DNA of 64,000 nucleotides from Paragorgia papillata (GCA_035771165.1 JAWNZC010000351.1:5917501-5981500), one strand, 5' to 3'; positions 50,597 to 61,228 are shown, counted from the stretch's first letter. Notes: generated by a model from the sequence alone, not told the origin. Numbers and translations: made by a program.

Positions 50597-50932
50597 CAGG
50601 GTGAATAAAAAAAAACTGATGCCTTTCATATTCAAATTAGCCGCATAGCGGCTGTAATTTGACAGAAGTTCCCTAAATATCTCATGGGTATACGAAGCAT
50701 ATCAAATAAGTGAACCCTAAATATCTCATGGGTATACGAAGCATATCAAATAAGGTTCACTTATTTGATATTCACTTATTTGATATGCTTCGTATACCCA
50801 TGAGATATTTAGGGTTCACTTATTTGATATGCTTCGTATACCCATGAGATATTTAGGGAACTTCTGTCAAATTACAGCCGCTATGCGGCTAATTTGAATA
50901 TGAAAGGCATCAGTTTTTTTTGATTCACCCTG
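50597..50932. mobile_element. 336-bp near-perfect palindromic MITE with TA target
   Basis: TA at 50595-96 and 50933-34, ends CAGGGTGAAT / ATTCACCCTG. The arms meet at about 50765 with almost no loop. Each arm contains two tandem copies of a ~39-bp word starting CCTAAATATCTCATGGG. Tc1/mariner-like ends. The whole sequence folds on itself. Confidence 0.9.
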
Positions 50933-50934
50933 TA

Positions 50935-52394
50935 TATCAATAACAGGAAATTAAAAAGCCCCTCCCTTGTGCATGCATGATGACGCACATATGCATATCG
51001 TATTACTTTTCCCTCATGATATATGTAGCAGGTCATTCGCACAAATATCGCATTTAGGTTTTCGACGGATATTGTTACAAATCAGGTCCTTCGATTAGCC
51101 GCAAGCAAGCTATTCTGGAAACAAAGTAAGTAACTATGCCCTAATTGCTTCAGGAAATCGATCAGTAAACTCAGAATAGTTTTTATCTTATTAGTAAACA
51201 TTTTTTTTACGGGGATATGTCCACTTTATGTGGTGGCCCTGGCCTATGCATATAGTTCTTCATCTTACGTTGTTTCAAGAGATACCCCAAGTGTTTTGGT
51301 TACCTTAGTTGAGATAAGAAACTTGATCAAGTCTATCATAGACTTTACCTGAACGGATCATTAGATAAAGCCAGGTGGTGGTGACTTTTTCTCATTGAAT
51401 TCCGAACGTCATGTGTCGAGTTGAATAGTCTGGAGTTATTTCGTTAACTTGCATGCGGAGTAGAATACATAACACATAAAAATTGGATACCAGCTGGGAA
51501 GAGTTTTTCTTAAAAGATTCTTCTGGGGGGTTATATATGCGGCGTATATATGCTAACGTTTATGTAACCTGCCCCGCAGATGTCTAAACCGCTTGGCCTT
51601 CACTAATTGTTTCTTTCTACAGCCAAAGGATTTATTCCTTTGCCTTGTTCAGTTTTGACAGTCTTTGTCCATTCTTTTCCAGGCTTAGACTGGCCTAAGT
51701 GCCATTGTGCCAATTGCACATGCGCCCCCTTTAGAATACCTCAACTGCGCCCCATGAACTATATTTGCTAAACTGAGATACAAAATAATATGGCTGCCAT
51801 TACATGTAGTTTGTGACTGAATAATATTCTGCTTTCTTAAATTCATGTTGTGTGTGGTAGCGAGGGGTAGACAAGAGAGCTGCTGTTCCGTAAGATATAT
51901 TTTATTCCAGCAAATGGTAAGCCTGTAGGCCACTTTCGTGTCGTTCTTATATAAAGTTTCTGTGAGTTAATCATACATGGGAGAACAATGACAACAACAA
52001 TCACCAATTTTGAAATATTTCTATTTACAGAGGCTTGTGGGCAAATTTGTCTGTGATGCACCTTAGTAGGTCAATGTCATTATTTATTAATTTCTTTTTT
52101 TAACTGCGCCCTTCTCCCTGGTGGCAGCGCCCCTAATACGAAGCCAGTCCGACTCTGTTCTTTTCTTGCTTATTTTGTCAAGTTAATGAGTCCGCGCATG
52201 CAGTCCGCGCAATTTCAAGAAACGCACTCAATCAGCTTGATACTTGACTGGCTTGGATTCTCTACAAAATTTAGTAGAATGAAACATGTCTAGCTAAGTT
52301 ACTTCCTTTCACCATTCAGAAACTTATACAAACCACTCAATAATAAACTCATCAATAATTTGATTCTTGCGCGGCCATGTTCTCATTCCATGTA
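50935..52394. other. Non-coding interval upstream of the ShKT gene
   Basis: No gene supported. A short minus-strand open frame (51685-51933) has no domain. Confidence 0.35.
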
Positions 52395-52480
52395 CAGTGA
52401 AACTCCAGTATAACGAACCTCCGTTGTAACGAACAAATTTTCCAGTACCGTGGCTGTTCGTTATAAATACGGTTCAGTAC
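52395..52480. mobile_element. Pogo/Tigger-like terminal fragment
   Basis: Begins after TA with CAGTGAAACTCCAGTATAAC, GAACCTCCGTTGTAACGAAC and a later GTTCGTTATAAATACGG. The repeated TATAACGAAC words resemble the ends of pogo/Tigger elements, from memory. It runs into the promoter of the ShKT gene and supplies its TATA box. Confidence 0.45.
52462..52469 (+). promoter_or_regulatory. TATA box of the ShKT gene
   Basis: TATAAATA, 66 bp before the ATG at 52528. A start site about 30 bp downstream would give a 5' UTR of about 35 nt. Confidence 0.5.
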
Positions 52481-52527
52481 AACAAGCAACGACGTGCAGA
52501 TACTTTTTTGTTATAGATTCATTGACC

Positions 52528-52594
52528 ATGAAAATCATCGTCGTTGTCGCTGTAATTATGTCAGCTCTTATGACATATGTACAAGGACTAAACG
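52528..52594 (+). CDS. Signal-peptide exon of the ShKT-module gene
   Basis: The ATG follows CATTGACC, and 22 codons give K at position 2, then a hydrophobic run (I-I-V-V-V-A-V-I-M-S-A-L-M) and a small-residue end near V-Q-G, a classic secretion signal with a plausible cleavage after Q-G. It ends at the donor CG|GTAAGT in phase 1, which fits the phase-1 acceptors of the five downstream exons. The TATA box lies 66 bp upstream. The product would be secreted. There is no pro-region between the signal and the first module. Confidence 0.75.
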
Positions 52595-53534
52595 GTAAGT
52601 TAATAAGCCATTTGTGGTCAGAATAATGTCTGCATGACTGGCATTAGTGATTGTCAGCCAAGAGTGGTGGACTAAGGGCGGTGAATAGGGGGTTATAGCC
52701 TCCCAATATTTCTGACGAGGGGGATAAGCCCCCCAATTTCGATGGGGCTAAAATGGCCTAAAATATGCTGGGGGTCAAAATACACACATCTTAGTTCTTA
52801 TCTTTCTATTTAATCACTGTTGACCGCCACTGTCCGGATAGCGCGCCATTACAGGAAAATTAACCCAGTGTAATTTCTGCACCGATTTTTATGAAAGTTT
52901 GCAGAAGGGTTGGCCATAGACCAATGACCAATCCATTAAATTGTGGTTGAATTTAGTCAAAATGTGGATGCGAAATTAATAAAAATCTGACTGCAAGATT
53001 CTCCGTGTAGAAGAAATGCTTGATTGCGCGCATTATCCTTATTTTATGCAAATATTTTTTCATAATTTTAGTACGAGTGCAATCAAGCATTTTATTTATA
53101 CATGCATGTGTTGGTCTCGTGAGCTAGCCTGGTTAGCGGGATGGCTCGTTTTCTTTTTAAACCTCTCTAATAACCCGCTGGCGGAGGTATATGCAGTCCC
53201 TGACTGCCCTCTAGTTACAAATGTTACATAAAGAGCTAGCTAGCTATAGATAGCGTATAGCTGCACCTAAGTAACTTGGCCGGAATGTTGTTTAATCCTG
53301 TAGCTTTGTCTAGTTTCAATACACCAATTCCTATTTGAACAATTGTTAGTAAATCCATGAAAATACAATGTATTTTGAAAACAAATGTCTAAATTTAGGA
53401 TTTTTGATCATATATGAGCAGTTCCCATTGTGTATGTCCTGAAAACATTTGGTTTTACATAAACGTACTGTTCTTTTGTAAGTTGTTCCAAATTAACTAT
53501 GTTTTCAAGGATGGCCATTTTTTTTGTCCACCCC

Positions 53535-53570
<36 letters not shown>

Positions 53571-53599
53571 AATGTAAGGTATATATGGTCTCATTCCAG

Positions 53600-53710
53600 G
53601 TCCACCATGTGTTGACACAAAGGTGTATTGCATAAAAGGATTATGTTCATCTTCATGGTACACAGGCTGTGATAAGACCTGTGGAAAATGCCCTGGTAAA
53701 ACTACTCCCA
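53600..53710 (+). CDS. ShKT-type module exon 1 of 5
   Basis: 111 nt, acceptor TCATTCCAG, donor A|GTACGT, phase 1 on both sides, so it adds exactly 37 residues. Six cysteines with spacing C-x6-C-x4-C-x7-C-x3-C-x2-C, an Asp two residues after the first Cys and K-T-C-G-K-C at the end: the hallmarks of the ShKT fold (three disulfides). The linker to the next module is P-G-K-T-T-P-S-P-P, without dibasic cleavage sites, so modules probably stay in one chain. ShKT folds occur in cnidarian toxins and also in non-toxic matrix and enzyme proteins; nothing here decides between them. Unspliced read-through past the donor meets a stop after two codons. It differs from the other four exons by one silent change. 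Confidence 0.8.
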
Positions 53711-53856
53711 GTACGTAATAATGTATACTTCTTATTTATATATTCCCCCGTAAAGACCTCACTTGGTTATTAGGTAGTTTTAGCATTATTTATTAATATA
53801 TTATAACCATTATGTAATAACAAAAATAATTTCTGTGCTAGCTATATGATATGCTA

Positions 53857-54125
53857 TACAGCTCAATCAGTTAAGGTTGTCCTTGGCCCAAACCAAAAGG
53901 CTAAAGCCAAAAGGTCAAAGCCAAGCGCGAAAAGTACGATGGGAATTACTATATTTAATTAGCGAAGCACACATTTACTATATATATTTATAGGCCAAAA
54001 TCATACAAATAAACCAAACTTGCCTCTCTAGGGGATTATTAACGAGCATTTTCGCGCTTGGTTTTGACCATTTGGCTTTAGCCTTTTGGCTTTGGCCAAG
54101 GACAACCTTAATTGGTTGAGCTGTA
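53857..54125. mobile_element. CAGCT-type MITE, array unit 1
   Basis: TA-flanked, ends CAGCTCAATCAGTTAAGG and inverse, ~75-bp arms with alternating GGCTAAAGCC/AAAAGG words. Contains CAAATAAACC centrally, a possible poly(A) signal for transcripts entering this intron. Confidence 0.85.
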
Positions 54126-54462
54126 TAGCATTTTTAGCCTTTTGCTTTAGACTTTCTTAAATCAGATGTTGAAGTTACACGTACAGCAGATTCAATACAC
54201 CAATTCCTATTAAAAATTGTTAGTAAATCCATGAAAATACAATGTATTTTGAAAACAAATGTCTAAATTTAGGATTTTTGATCATATATGAGCAGTTCTC
54301 ATTATGTATGTCCTGAAAACATTTGGTTTTACATAAACGTACTGTTCTTTTGTAAGTTGTTCCAAATTAACTATGCGGTTTTCAAGGATGGCCATTTTTT
54401 TTTGTCCACCCCCTGTATATATATATATAGTTAATGTAAGGTCTATATGGTCTCATTTCCAG

Positions 54463-54573
54463 GTCCACCATGTGTTGACACAAAGGTGTATTGCATAAAA
54501 GGATTATGTTCATCTTCATGGTACACAGGCTGTGACAAGACCTGTGGAAAATGCCCTGGTAAAACTACTCCCA
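54463..54573 (+). CDS. ShKT-type module exon 2 of 5
   Basis: 111 nt, acceptor CATTTCCAG, donor A|GTACGT, phase 1-1. Encoded module identical to exon 1, with the silent GAT-to-GAC change shared by exons 3-5. Confidence 0.8.
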
Positions 54574-54721
54574 GTACGTAATAATGTATACTTCTTATTT
54601 ATATATTCCCCCGTAAAGACCTCACTTGGTTATTAGGTAGTTTTAGCATTATTTATTAATATATTATAACCATTATGTAATAACAAAAAAAATTTCTATG
54701 CTAGCTATATGATATGCTATA

Positions 54722-54971
54722 CAGCTCAATCAGTTAAGGTTGTCCTTGACCAAAACCAAAAGGCTAAAGCCAAAAGGTCAAAGCCAAGCGCGAAAAGTAC
54801 GATGGGAATTACTATATTTAATTAGCGAAGCACACATTTACTATATATATTTATAGGCCAAAATCATACAAATAAACCAAACTTGCCTCTCTGGAGATTA
54901 TTAACGAGCATTTTCGCGCTTGGTTTTGACCTTTTGGCTTTGGCCAAGGACAACCTTAATTGATTGAGCTG
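54722..54971. mobile_element. CAGCT-type MITE, array unit 2
   Basis: Same element and position within the unit as in unit 1. About 18 bp are missing from the right arm (one TTTGGCTTTAGCC word lost). Confidence 0.85.
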
Positions 54972-55312
54972 TATAGCATTTTTAGCCTTTTGCTTTAGAC
55001 TTTCTTAAATCAGATGTTGAAGTTACACGTACAGCAGATTCAATACACCAATTCCTATTAAAAATTGTTAGTAAATCCATGAAAATACAATGTATTCTGA
55101 AAACAAATGTCTAAATTTAGGATTTTTGATCATATATGAGCAGTTCTCATTATGTATGTCCTGAAAACATTTGGTTTTACATAAACGTACTGTTCTTTTG
55201 TAAGTTGTTCCAAACTAACTATGCGGTTTTCAAGGATGGCCATTTTTTTTTGTCCACCCCCTGTATATATATATATATAGTTAATGTAAGGTCTATATGG
55301 TCTCATTTCCAG

Positions 55313-55423
55313 GTCCACCATGTGTTGACACAAAGGTGTATTGCATAAAAGGATTATGTTCATCTTCATGGTACACAGGCTGTGACAAGACCTGTGGAAA
55401 ATGCCCTGGTAAAACTACTCCCA
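55313..55423 (+). CDS. ShKT-type module exon 3 of 5
   Basis: 111 nt, same splice sites and phase. Sequence identical to exon 2 by eye. Confidence 0.8.
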
Positions 55424-55571
55424 GTACGTAATAATGTATACTTCTTATTTATATATTCCCCCGTAAAGACCTCACTTGGTTATTAGGTAGTTTTAGCATT
55501 ATTTATTAATATATTATAACCATTATGTAATAACAAAACAAATTTCTATGCTAGCTATATGATATGCTATA

Positions 55572-55835
55572 CAGCTCAATCAGTTAAGGTTGTCCTTGAC
55601 CAAAACCAAAAGGCTAAAGCCAAAAGGTCAAAGCCAAGCGCGAAAAGTACGATGGGAATTACTATATTTAATTAGCGAAGCACACATTTACTATATATAT
55701 TTATAGGCCAAAATCATACAAATAAACCAAACTTGCCTCTCTGGAGATTATTAACGAGCATTTTCGCGCTTGGTTTTGACCTTTTGGCTTTAGCCTTTTG
55801 GCTTTGGCCAAGGACAACCTTAATTGATTGAGCTG
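55572..55835. mobile_element. CAGCT-type MITE, array unit 3
   Basis: Full-length copy at the same relative position after the exon. Confidence 0.85.
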
Positions 55836-56122
55836 TATAGCATTTTTAGCCTTTTGCTTTAGACTTTCTTAAATCAGATGTTGAAGTTACACGTACAGCA
55901 GATCAATACACCAATTCCTATTAAAAATTGTTAGTAAATCCATGAAAATACAATGTATTTTGAAAACAAATGTCTAAATTTTGGATTTTTGATCATATAT
56001 GAGCAGTTCTCATTATGTATGTCCTGAAAACATTTGGTTTTACATAAACGTACTGTTCTTTTGTAAGTTGTTCCAAATTAACTATGCGGTTTTCAAGGAT
56101 GGCCATTTTTTGTATCCACCCC

Positions 56123-56159
<37 letters not shown>

Positions 56160-56188
56160 ATATAGGGTCTATATGGTCTCATTTCCAG

Positions 56189-56299
56189 GTCCACCATGTG
56201 TTGACACAAAGGTGTATTGCATAAAAGGATTATGTTCATCTTCATGGTACACAGGCTGTGACAAGACCTGTGGAAAATGCCCTGGTAAAACTACTCCCA
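56189..56299 (+). CDS. ShKT-type module exon 4 of 5
   Basis: 111 nt, same splice sites and phase. Identical to exon 2 by eye. Preceded by the longest (TA)n run of the array. Confidence 0.8.
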
Positions 56300-56447
56300 G
56301 TACGTAATAATGTATACTTCTTATTTATATATTCCCCCGTAAAGACCTCACTTGGTTATTAGGTAGTTTTAGCATTATTTATTAATATATTATAACCATT
56401 ATGTAATAACAAAAAAATTTTTTATGCTAGCTATATGATATGCTATA

Positions 56448-56711
56448 CAGCTCAATCAGTTAAGGTTGTCCTTGACCAAAACCAAAAGGCTAAAGCCAAA
56501 AGGTCAAAGCCAAGCGCGAAAAGTACGATGGGAATTACTATATTTAATTAGCGAAGCACACATTTACTATATATATTTATAGGCCAAAATCATACAAATA
56601 AACCAAACTTGCCTTTCTGGGGATTATTAACGAGCATTTTCGCGCTTGGTTTTGACCTTTTGGCTTTAGCCTTTTGGCTTTGGCCAAGGACAACCTTAAT
56701 TGATTGAGCTG
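56448..56711. mobile_element. CAGCT-type MITE, array unit 4
   Basis: Full-length copy at the same relative position. Confidence 0.85.
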
Positions 56712-57053
56712 TATAGCATTTTTAGCCTTTTGCTTTAGACTTTCTTAAATCAGAAGTTGAAGTTACACGTACAGCAGATCAATACACCAATTCCTATTAA
56801 AAATTGTTAGTAAATCCATGAAAATACAATGTATTTTGAAAACAAATGTCTAAATTTTGGATTTTTGATCATATATGAGCAGTTCTCATTATGTATGTCC
56901 TGAAAACATTTGGTTTTACATAAACGTACTGTTCTTTTGTAAGTTGTTCCAAATTAACTATGCGGTTTTCAAGGATGGCCATTTTTTTGTATCCACCCCC
57001 TGTATATATATATATATATAGTTAATATAGGGTCTATATGGTCTCATTTCCAG

Positions 57054-57164
57054 GTCCACCATGTGTTGACACAAAGGTGTATTGCATAAAAGGATTATGT
57101 TCATCTTCATGGTACACAGGCTGTGACAAGACCTGTGGAAAATGCCCTGGTAAAACTACTCCCA
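57054..57164 (+). CDS. ShKT-type module exon 5 of 5
   Basis: 111 nt, same splice sites and phase. Identical to exon 2 by eye. The true terminal exon is not certain. One candidate acceptor at 58210-58211 (TTATATTATAG) would add one Thr codon and then TGA. Alternatively the transcript ends in this intron and the read-through stop two codons past the donor is used. Confidence 0.78.
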
Positions 57165-57312
57165 GTACGTAATAATGTATACTTCTTATTTATATATTCC
57201 CCCGTAAAGACCTCACTTGGTTATTAGGTAGTTTTAGCATTATTTATTAATATATTATAACCATTATGTAATAACAAAAAAAAATTCTATGCTAGCTATA
57301 TGATATGCTATA

Positions 57313-57557
57313 CAGCTCAATCAGTTAAGGTTGTCCTTGGCCAAAACCAAAAGGCTAAAGCCAAAAGGTCAAAGCTAAGCGCGAAAAGTACGATGGGAAT
57401 TACTATATTTAAATAGCGAAGCACACATTTACTATATTTATAGGCCAAAATCATATAAATAAACCAAACTTGCCTCTCTGGGGATTATTAACGAGCATTT
57501 TCGCGCTTGGTTTTGACCTTTTGGCTTTGGCCAGGACAACCTTAATTGATTTAGCTG
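57313..57557. mobile_element. CAGCT-type MITE, array unit 5
   Basis: Same family. Its right end (TTGATTTAGCTG) differs from units 1-4 and resembles the solo copy at 14530-14789, so the array breaks off inside or at this element. Confidence 0.8.
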
Positions 57558-57570
57558 TATATGCTTATGG

Positions 57571-57633
57571 CGATACATACATACATACACACATACATAC
57601 ATACATACATACATACATACATACATACATACA
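57571..57633. repeat. (CATA)n microsatellite
   Basis: About 15 units of CATA with one CACA variant. It is probably the 3' tail of the minus-strand SINE that follows. Confidence 0.9.
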
Positions 57634-57925
57634 GGTCGACCGCAGTCGGAGGAGCCGAAGGCCCCTCTTTCGTTTAGCTGCTACCCTAAGGCAGGGGTGG
57701 GCGCCACTCCTATCCCAGATGGTGTTGATTTTGCGGAGGGAGGAAAACCGGAGAACCCGGTGAAAAACCCTCGGAGCACAGGAGAGACCAACTAAACTCT
57801 ACTCACATGGTCCAAGCTCGAGAACGGGGCTGTTCCCAAAGGTCACCCATCCAAGTACTAACCCCGTCCAACCGGGCTTAACTATTGGTGAGAGACAGCG
57901 CCCTAACAGCACACGCCACAAAAGC
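57634..57925 (-). mobile_element. 5S-rRNA-derived SINE, best copy
   Basis: Read on the minus strand: GTGGCGTGTGCTGTTAGGGC head, then a segment matching the 3' half of eukaryotic 5S rRNA (GGTTAGTACTTGGATGGGTG, then ACC…TGGGAA), which carries the internal RNA polymerase III control region. A body with CCGGTTTTCCTCCC and AAAATCAACACCATC follows, and a (TATG)n tail. The 5S-like core is short (about 55 bp) and is not a functional 5S gene. Confidence 0.78.
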
Positions 57926-59572
57926 AACTCAGCTGACGTGATCTAACGTGACCATGTGTCTGCAAATATTCAGATAATTCAATTTTAGAAATATATTTCC
58001 TAAAATTTAATTTTAACTACATTTTATGAAAATACACGCAGGACATGAAACTCATCAGGGCACCGCCGCAATATAATGTGGCATCATAAGAATGTGGTGC
58101 ACAATATATCTAGTACAATAGCCATTGGAAACTATTTGAGCTATTTAAGTTTTATGGTACATATATATTAGATCATTTACAATCAAAATGTTTTATTTTA
58201 TTATATTATAGCATGAGAATTAAACCACAGAGTTATATAGTTCCTCCAACTTTAATTAAGTGCAAACCAAGAATTGATAATTGCGAATATTTTATATTTA
58301 CTAAAACTTATAGACGCAAAAAAGAAAACTAATGGACGTAGAATTTTATATAAAATTGTCATATAGTAATATGCAATTGAATGAATCAAAGCAAAAGCAA
58401 CCAACAATGGAACGTTTTTTAAGCTGTTCACATAATCGATTCACGTGTTTTAAAAAGTCTAAATATTCTCGTGCTGCGTGCTCGAATGTTTAAACTTGAT
58501 AAAACACTGCTGTTTGTGTTTTAAGCATTACATAATATTGCCCATATAAAGGTTTGTATCACTGATATTTCACCTTTCGGTGAAATACTTTCACCCCAGT
58601 TTTGCTAGACACAAAACATATTTTACATTTTTGAAATATATTTCTTATTTCTAGTACTTTTTTTCTTTGGTATAATCGTAACTCATGCTTAAGTTTTCCT
58701 ATTTACTTTATCTTTTTATATAGAAAATAAACTTTAAAGTTTTGGTATACACGTGGAAAATGGTCGAACAAAACAACGAATGATTGAAACAATTGATTAA
58801 ATGTTAAAAATATACAACTATTTTCAATTTCAATTTAATAAATCCATCTGTATTTGATAATTTGTGGTATATTTCGTGTTTTATGTAGATGCACTAATTA
58901 CATTTTGTGAATGTTTTATGAATGTTCATCATCACTCATTTCGATCAGTTGTTTTCGGATACCGAGAACAGAGGAACCAATCTCACCATCTGTTTATATG
59001 AGACAGACTGATAAACGTTTCTCCATATAAACACTTTTCTCTGGATAACACGGCATATACCGGGACGATTTTTCTATTCCCTGCTTTCCCATTCCCGCAA
59101 TGCTTTGCATTTTGGGGGTAACAACCCACAACAACCTCAAAATGGCGGTCAAAAACGGGGAAAAAAGAGCCTTAACGCCCAAAACGCTAAGCATTATGGG
59201 CTATGGGAAAGTAGAGAATATTCGTTTCTTTATGTCACTTTCATTGACGATAATCAGCTCAAATAGTAACTCGCTTTCGTACGCAGAACGTGAAGCCGAC
59301 CGGGTAAATCGCCTCTATATAAACAGGCCTACAAAAATTCTAACCCCAGCCAGTCACTTCAGACACTAACGAGCATGCATGGGAACGAATCCGTAACTGT
59401 CAAATTGGTCACTTATAGCCGATCAGAATACCTGATCATGTATACTACGTATGTTTTATAATTATTAAACCCAAATTAAAATCAATGCTTATATGGATTT
59501 GTTTTGTAAACTTTACGGTGATCACTGTGGACTATAATTTACAATCTGATTAGCATGGTACTACTTCTTAGC
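57926..59572. other. Non-coding interval
   Basis: May hold the 3' end of the ShKT gene (candidate acceptor at 58210-58211). Small hairpin TTTCACCTTTCGGTGAAA at about 58567. Short open frames near 59000-59370 have no domain. Confidence 0.4.
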
Positions 59573-59574
59573 TA

Positions 59575-59711
59575 TAGAGCGTTTTCACTCATGTGATCGG
59601 TGGCCCCATGGGGCGGGGTGGTGAAACAATACGAAATATTTGAATAAGAAAGAGCTAATTCCCATACCGTACACCAATATGGCCGCCGCGACGTCAGATG
59701 AAAACGCTCTA
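59575..59711. mobile_element. MITE with TAGAGCGTTTTCA ends
   Basis: TAGAGCGTTTTCACTCATGTG at the left is inverted at the right (…CAGATGAAAACGCTCTA), with ATA/TA borders. It lies four bases from the next transposon. Confidence 0.75.
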
Positions 59712-59714
59712 TAC

Positions 59715-61081
59715 CAGGGGCGGATTTAGAATTTTAAAAACGTCAGTCAAAGTTGTGGTCCACGGTTCTAGGCGGGTCCGGAAAAGTTTTGAAATTGGGG
59801 TCTCTAAAACGGCATTTCCCACGACTTGACAGCACATTTGAGCAAAATTTTGAAACTTTTAAAACATATTTTTAATGGCACATTTTATTATGTTTACAAA
59901 ACATTTGTCCAAATTGGATGTTCAGCATTTATATTTTTACAAAGCTAACTAAAATATTAGCCGAACGAGAAAGGCGCAAACACCCATGCATGCCTTCCAA
60001 AATTAACTAATTATTCATTGTCTCAAAGACCTTGTAGCGTGTAATTTTCTCTAATTTAATAAATTATATGTTATCTACCGACTAACCTGGGGTCATATTT
60101 CACGAACGCGCCGTTAAAATATATCTTATCAGAGCAAGATAGCGAGACTAACCATAATTTGAATTCAAAATCATGAAAAGAAAGATCCAATTTAACGTTG
60201 AACTAAACCTTGACTTAAGGATCAATTGATCCTTTCAAATTCATATATAAGAGCTCCTGGCAAGCGTGAAATATGCTAATGCCGCCTTGCTGAATAAATA
60301 TATGTCTGAACTCTGAACTCAGACTTCACTAGGACGCAAAATGATAAATAATACGATATTGAGACTGGACAAAAACACATATATTCGACACTAGATTGTT
60401 TGTATATTTGAAATGAAACTAAGACGACCTTAACTTACCAGTCTTACCTTACAGCAGTAGGGGAATAAATGACTCCGCGCTGCGCCAAAATTCAGACGCT
60501 TTCAATCGCGTCTATTAAAATGTTCCTCGCTTGAAATAAATCGATGACTGTGTAATCTAGATAACAAATCATCGTAGATTGTTCACAGCATTTCTTCATC
60601 GTTGCTGTTAAAAGCAGCTAAAACCCGTTCGAAAACGCTTATACAGAACTCGTATGACTGAAACCACGAACACAGTGAGAAGCCTTCAGGTTTCAATGAA
60701 TAAATTACTCGGTATCTCAGCTGACTCAGCAATCCATGGTTGCCATGGTGCAGATCGGTCAAAAAGCCCAAAATCAATGCGACAGCCAATCAGGTTTGAG
60801 GCAAATCGGTCAAAAAAGTGGTTGCCGTGGTGCAGATCGGTCAAATTGGTCAAACACCAATCAGATCTCTCCGCAAACCGGTCAAAACTCTCAAAGCGAA
60901 CGCTGACCACCGGTCATCCCTGCCCGGTGTTTGCTGACTCGCAAATTACGATAAAAGCGAATTTGAAACCTAATCAGATTTTCTAGAAGACTGTTTAAAA
61001 TATTGTGTGATTGTGCAATTATTCTGGTGATTTTTTACGTCAGTCGCGTGACCGGTTTGATGTATGCTAAATCCGCCCCTG
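59715..61081. mobile_element. CAGGGGCGGAT-type DNA transposon, 1.37 kb copy
   Basis: Ends CAGGGGCGGATTTAG / CTAAATCCGCCCCTG, with CTATAC on both flanks (59709-59714, 61082-61087). Sub-terminal sequence matches 43336-45537 (GACAGCACATTTGAGCAAAA in both). The interior differs and has no transposase. GCAGATCGGTC and CAAATCGGTCAAAA words recur at 60750-60900. Confidence 0.8.
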
Positions 61082-61108
61082 CTATACATATACAATAAGA
61101 GTGAATAA

Positions 61109-61228
61109 GGCCCGTTCCAAACGCCGCTCTTCTCATGCGCCGAACCTAATGCAAATCAGCATAAACAAAGGATTTAGGTCATTATCATTAGGTTCGGCAC
61201 ATAAGAAGAGCGGCGTTTGGAACAGGCC
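61109..61228. mobile_element. Short MITE with TAA target duplication
   Basis: TAA at 61106-61108 and 61229-61231, ends GGCCCGTTCCAAACGCCGCT and inverse, ~45-bp arms. TWA-type target and GC-rich ends fit PIF/Harbinger. Confidence 0.75.

Larger units (their letters stand above)
53317..57557 (+). repeat. Tandem array of five exon-bearing units of 0.85-0.88 kb
   Basis: Units begin at 53317, 54193, 55041, 55904 and 56780 (CAATACACCAATTCC). Order in each: about 220 bp of AT-rich sequence, a mariner-like end (TTTTTGTCCACCCCCTGTA), a variable (TA)n run, acceptor, 111-nt exon, donor, intron start, CAGCT-type MITE, and a short tail. Units 2-5 differ mainly in (TA)n length, poly-A length and a few bases. 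Unit 1 is the most diverged at its start. Unit 5 is cut off at the MITE and followed by (CATA)n and a SINE. High identity of introns as well as exons points to recent duplication or gene conversion. Confidence 0.9.

Noticed and set aside
55130..55369. 79-codon minus-strand frame in the array
   Set aside because: Antisense to the mariner-like end and ShKT exon; repeated only because the unit is repeated.
53317..57557. Array treated as a simple satellite without a gene
   Set aside because: Splice sites, exon length divisible by three, matching phase 1-1 and a phase-1 signal exon upstream make an exon array the better explanation.
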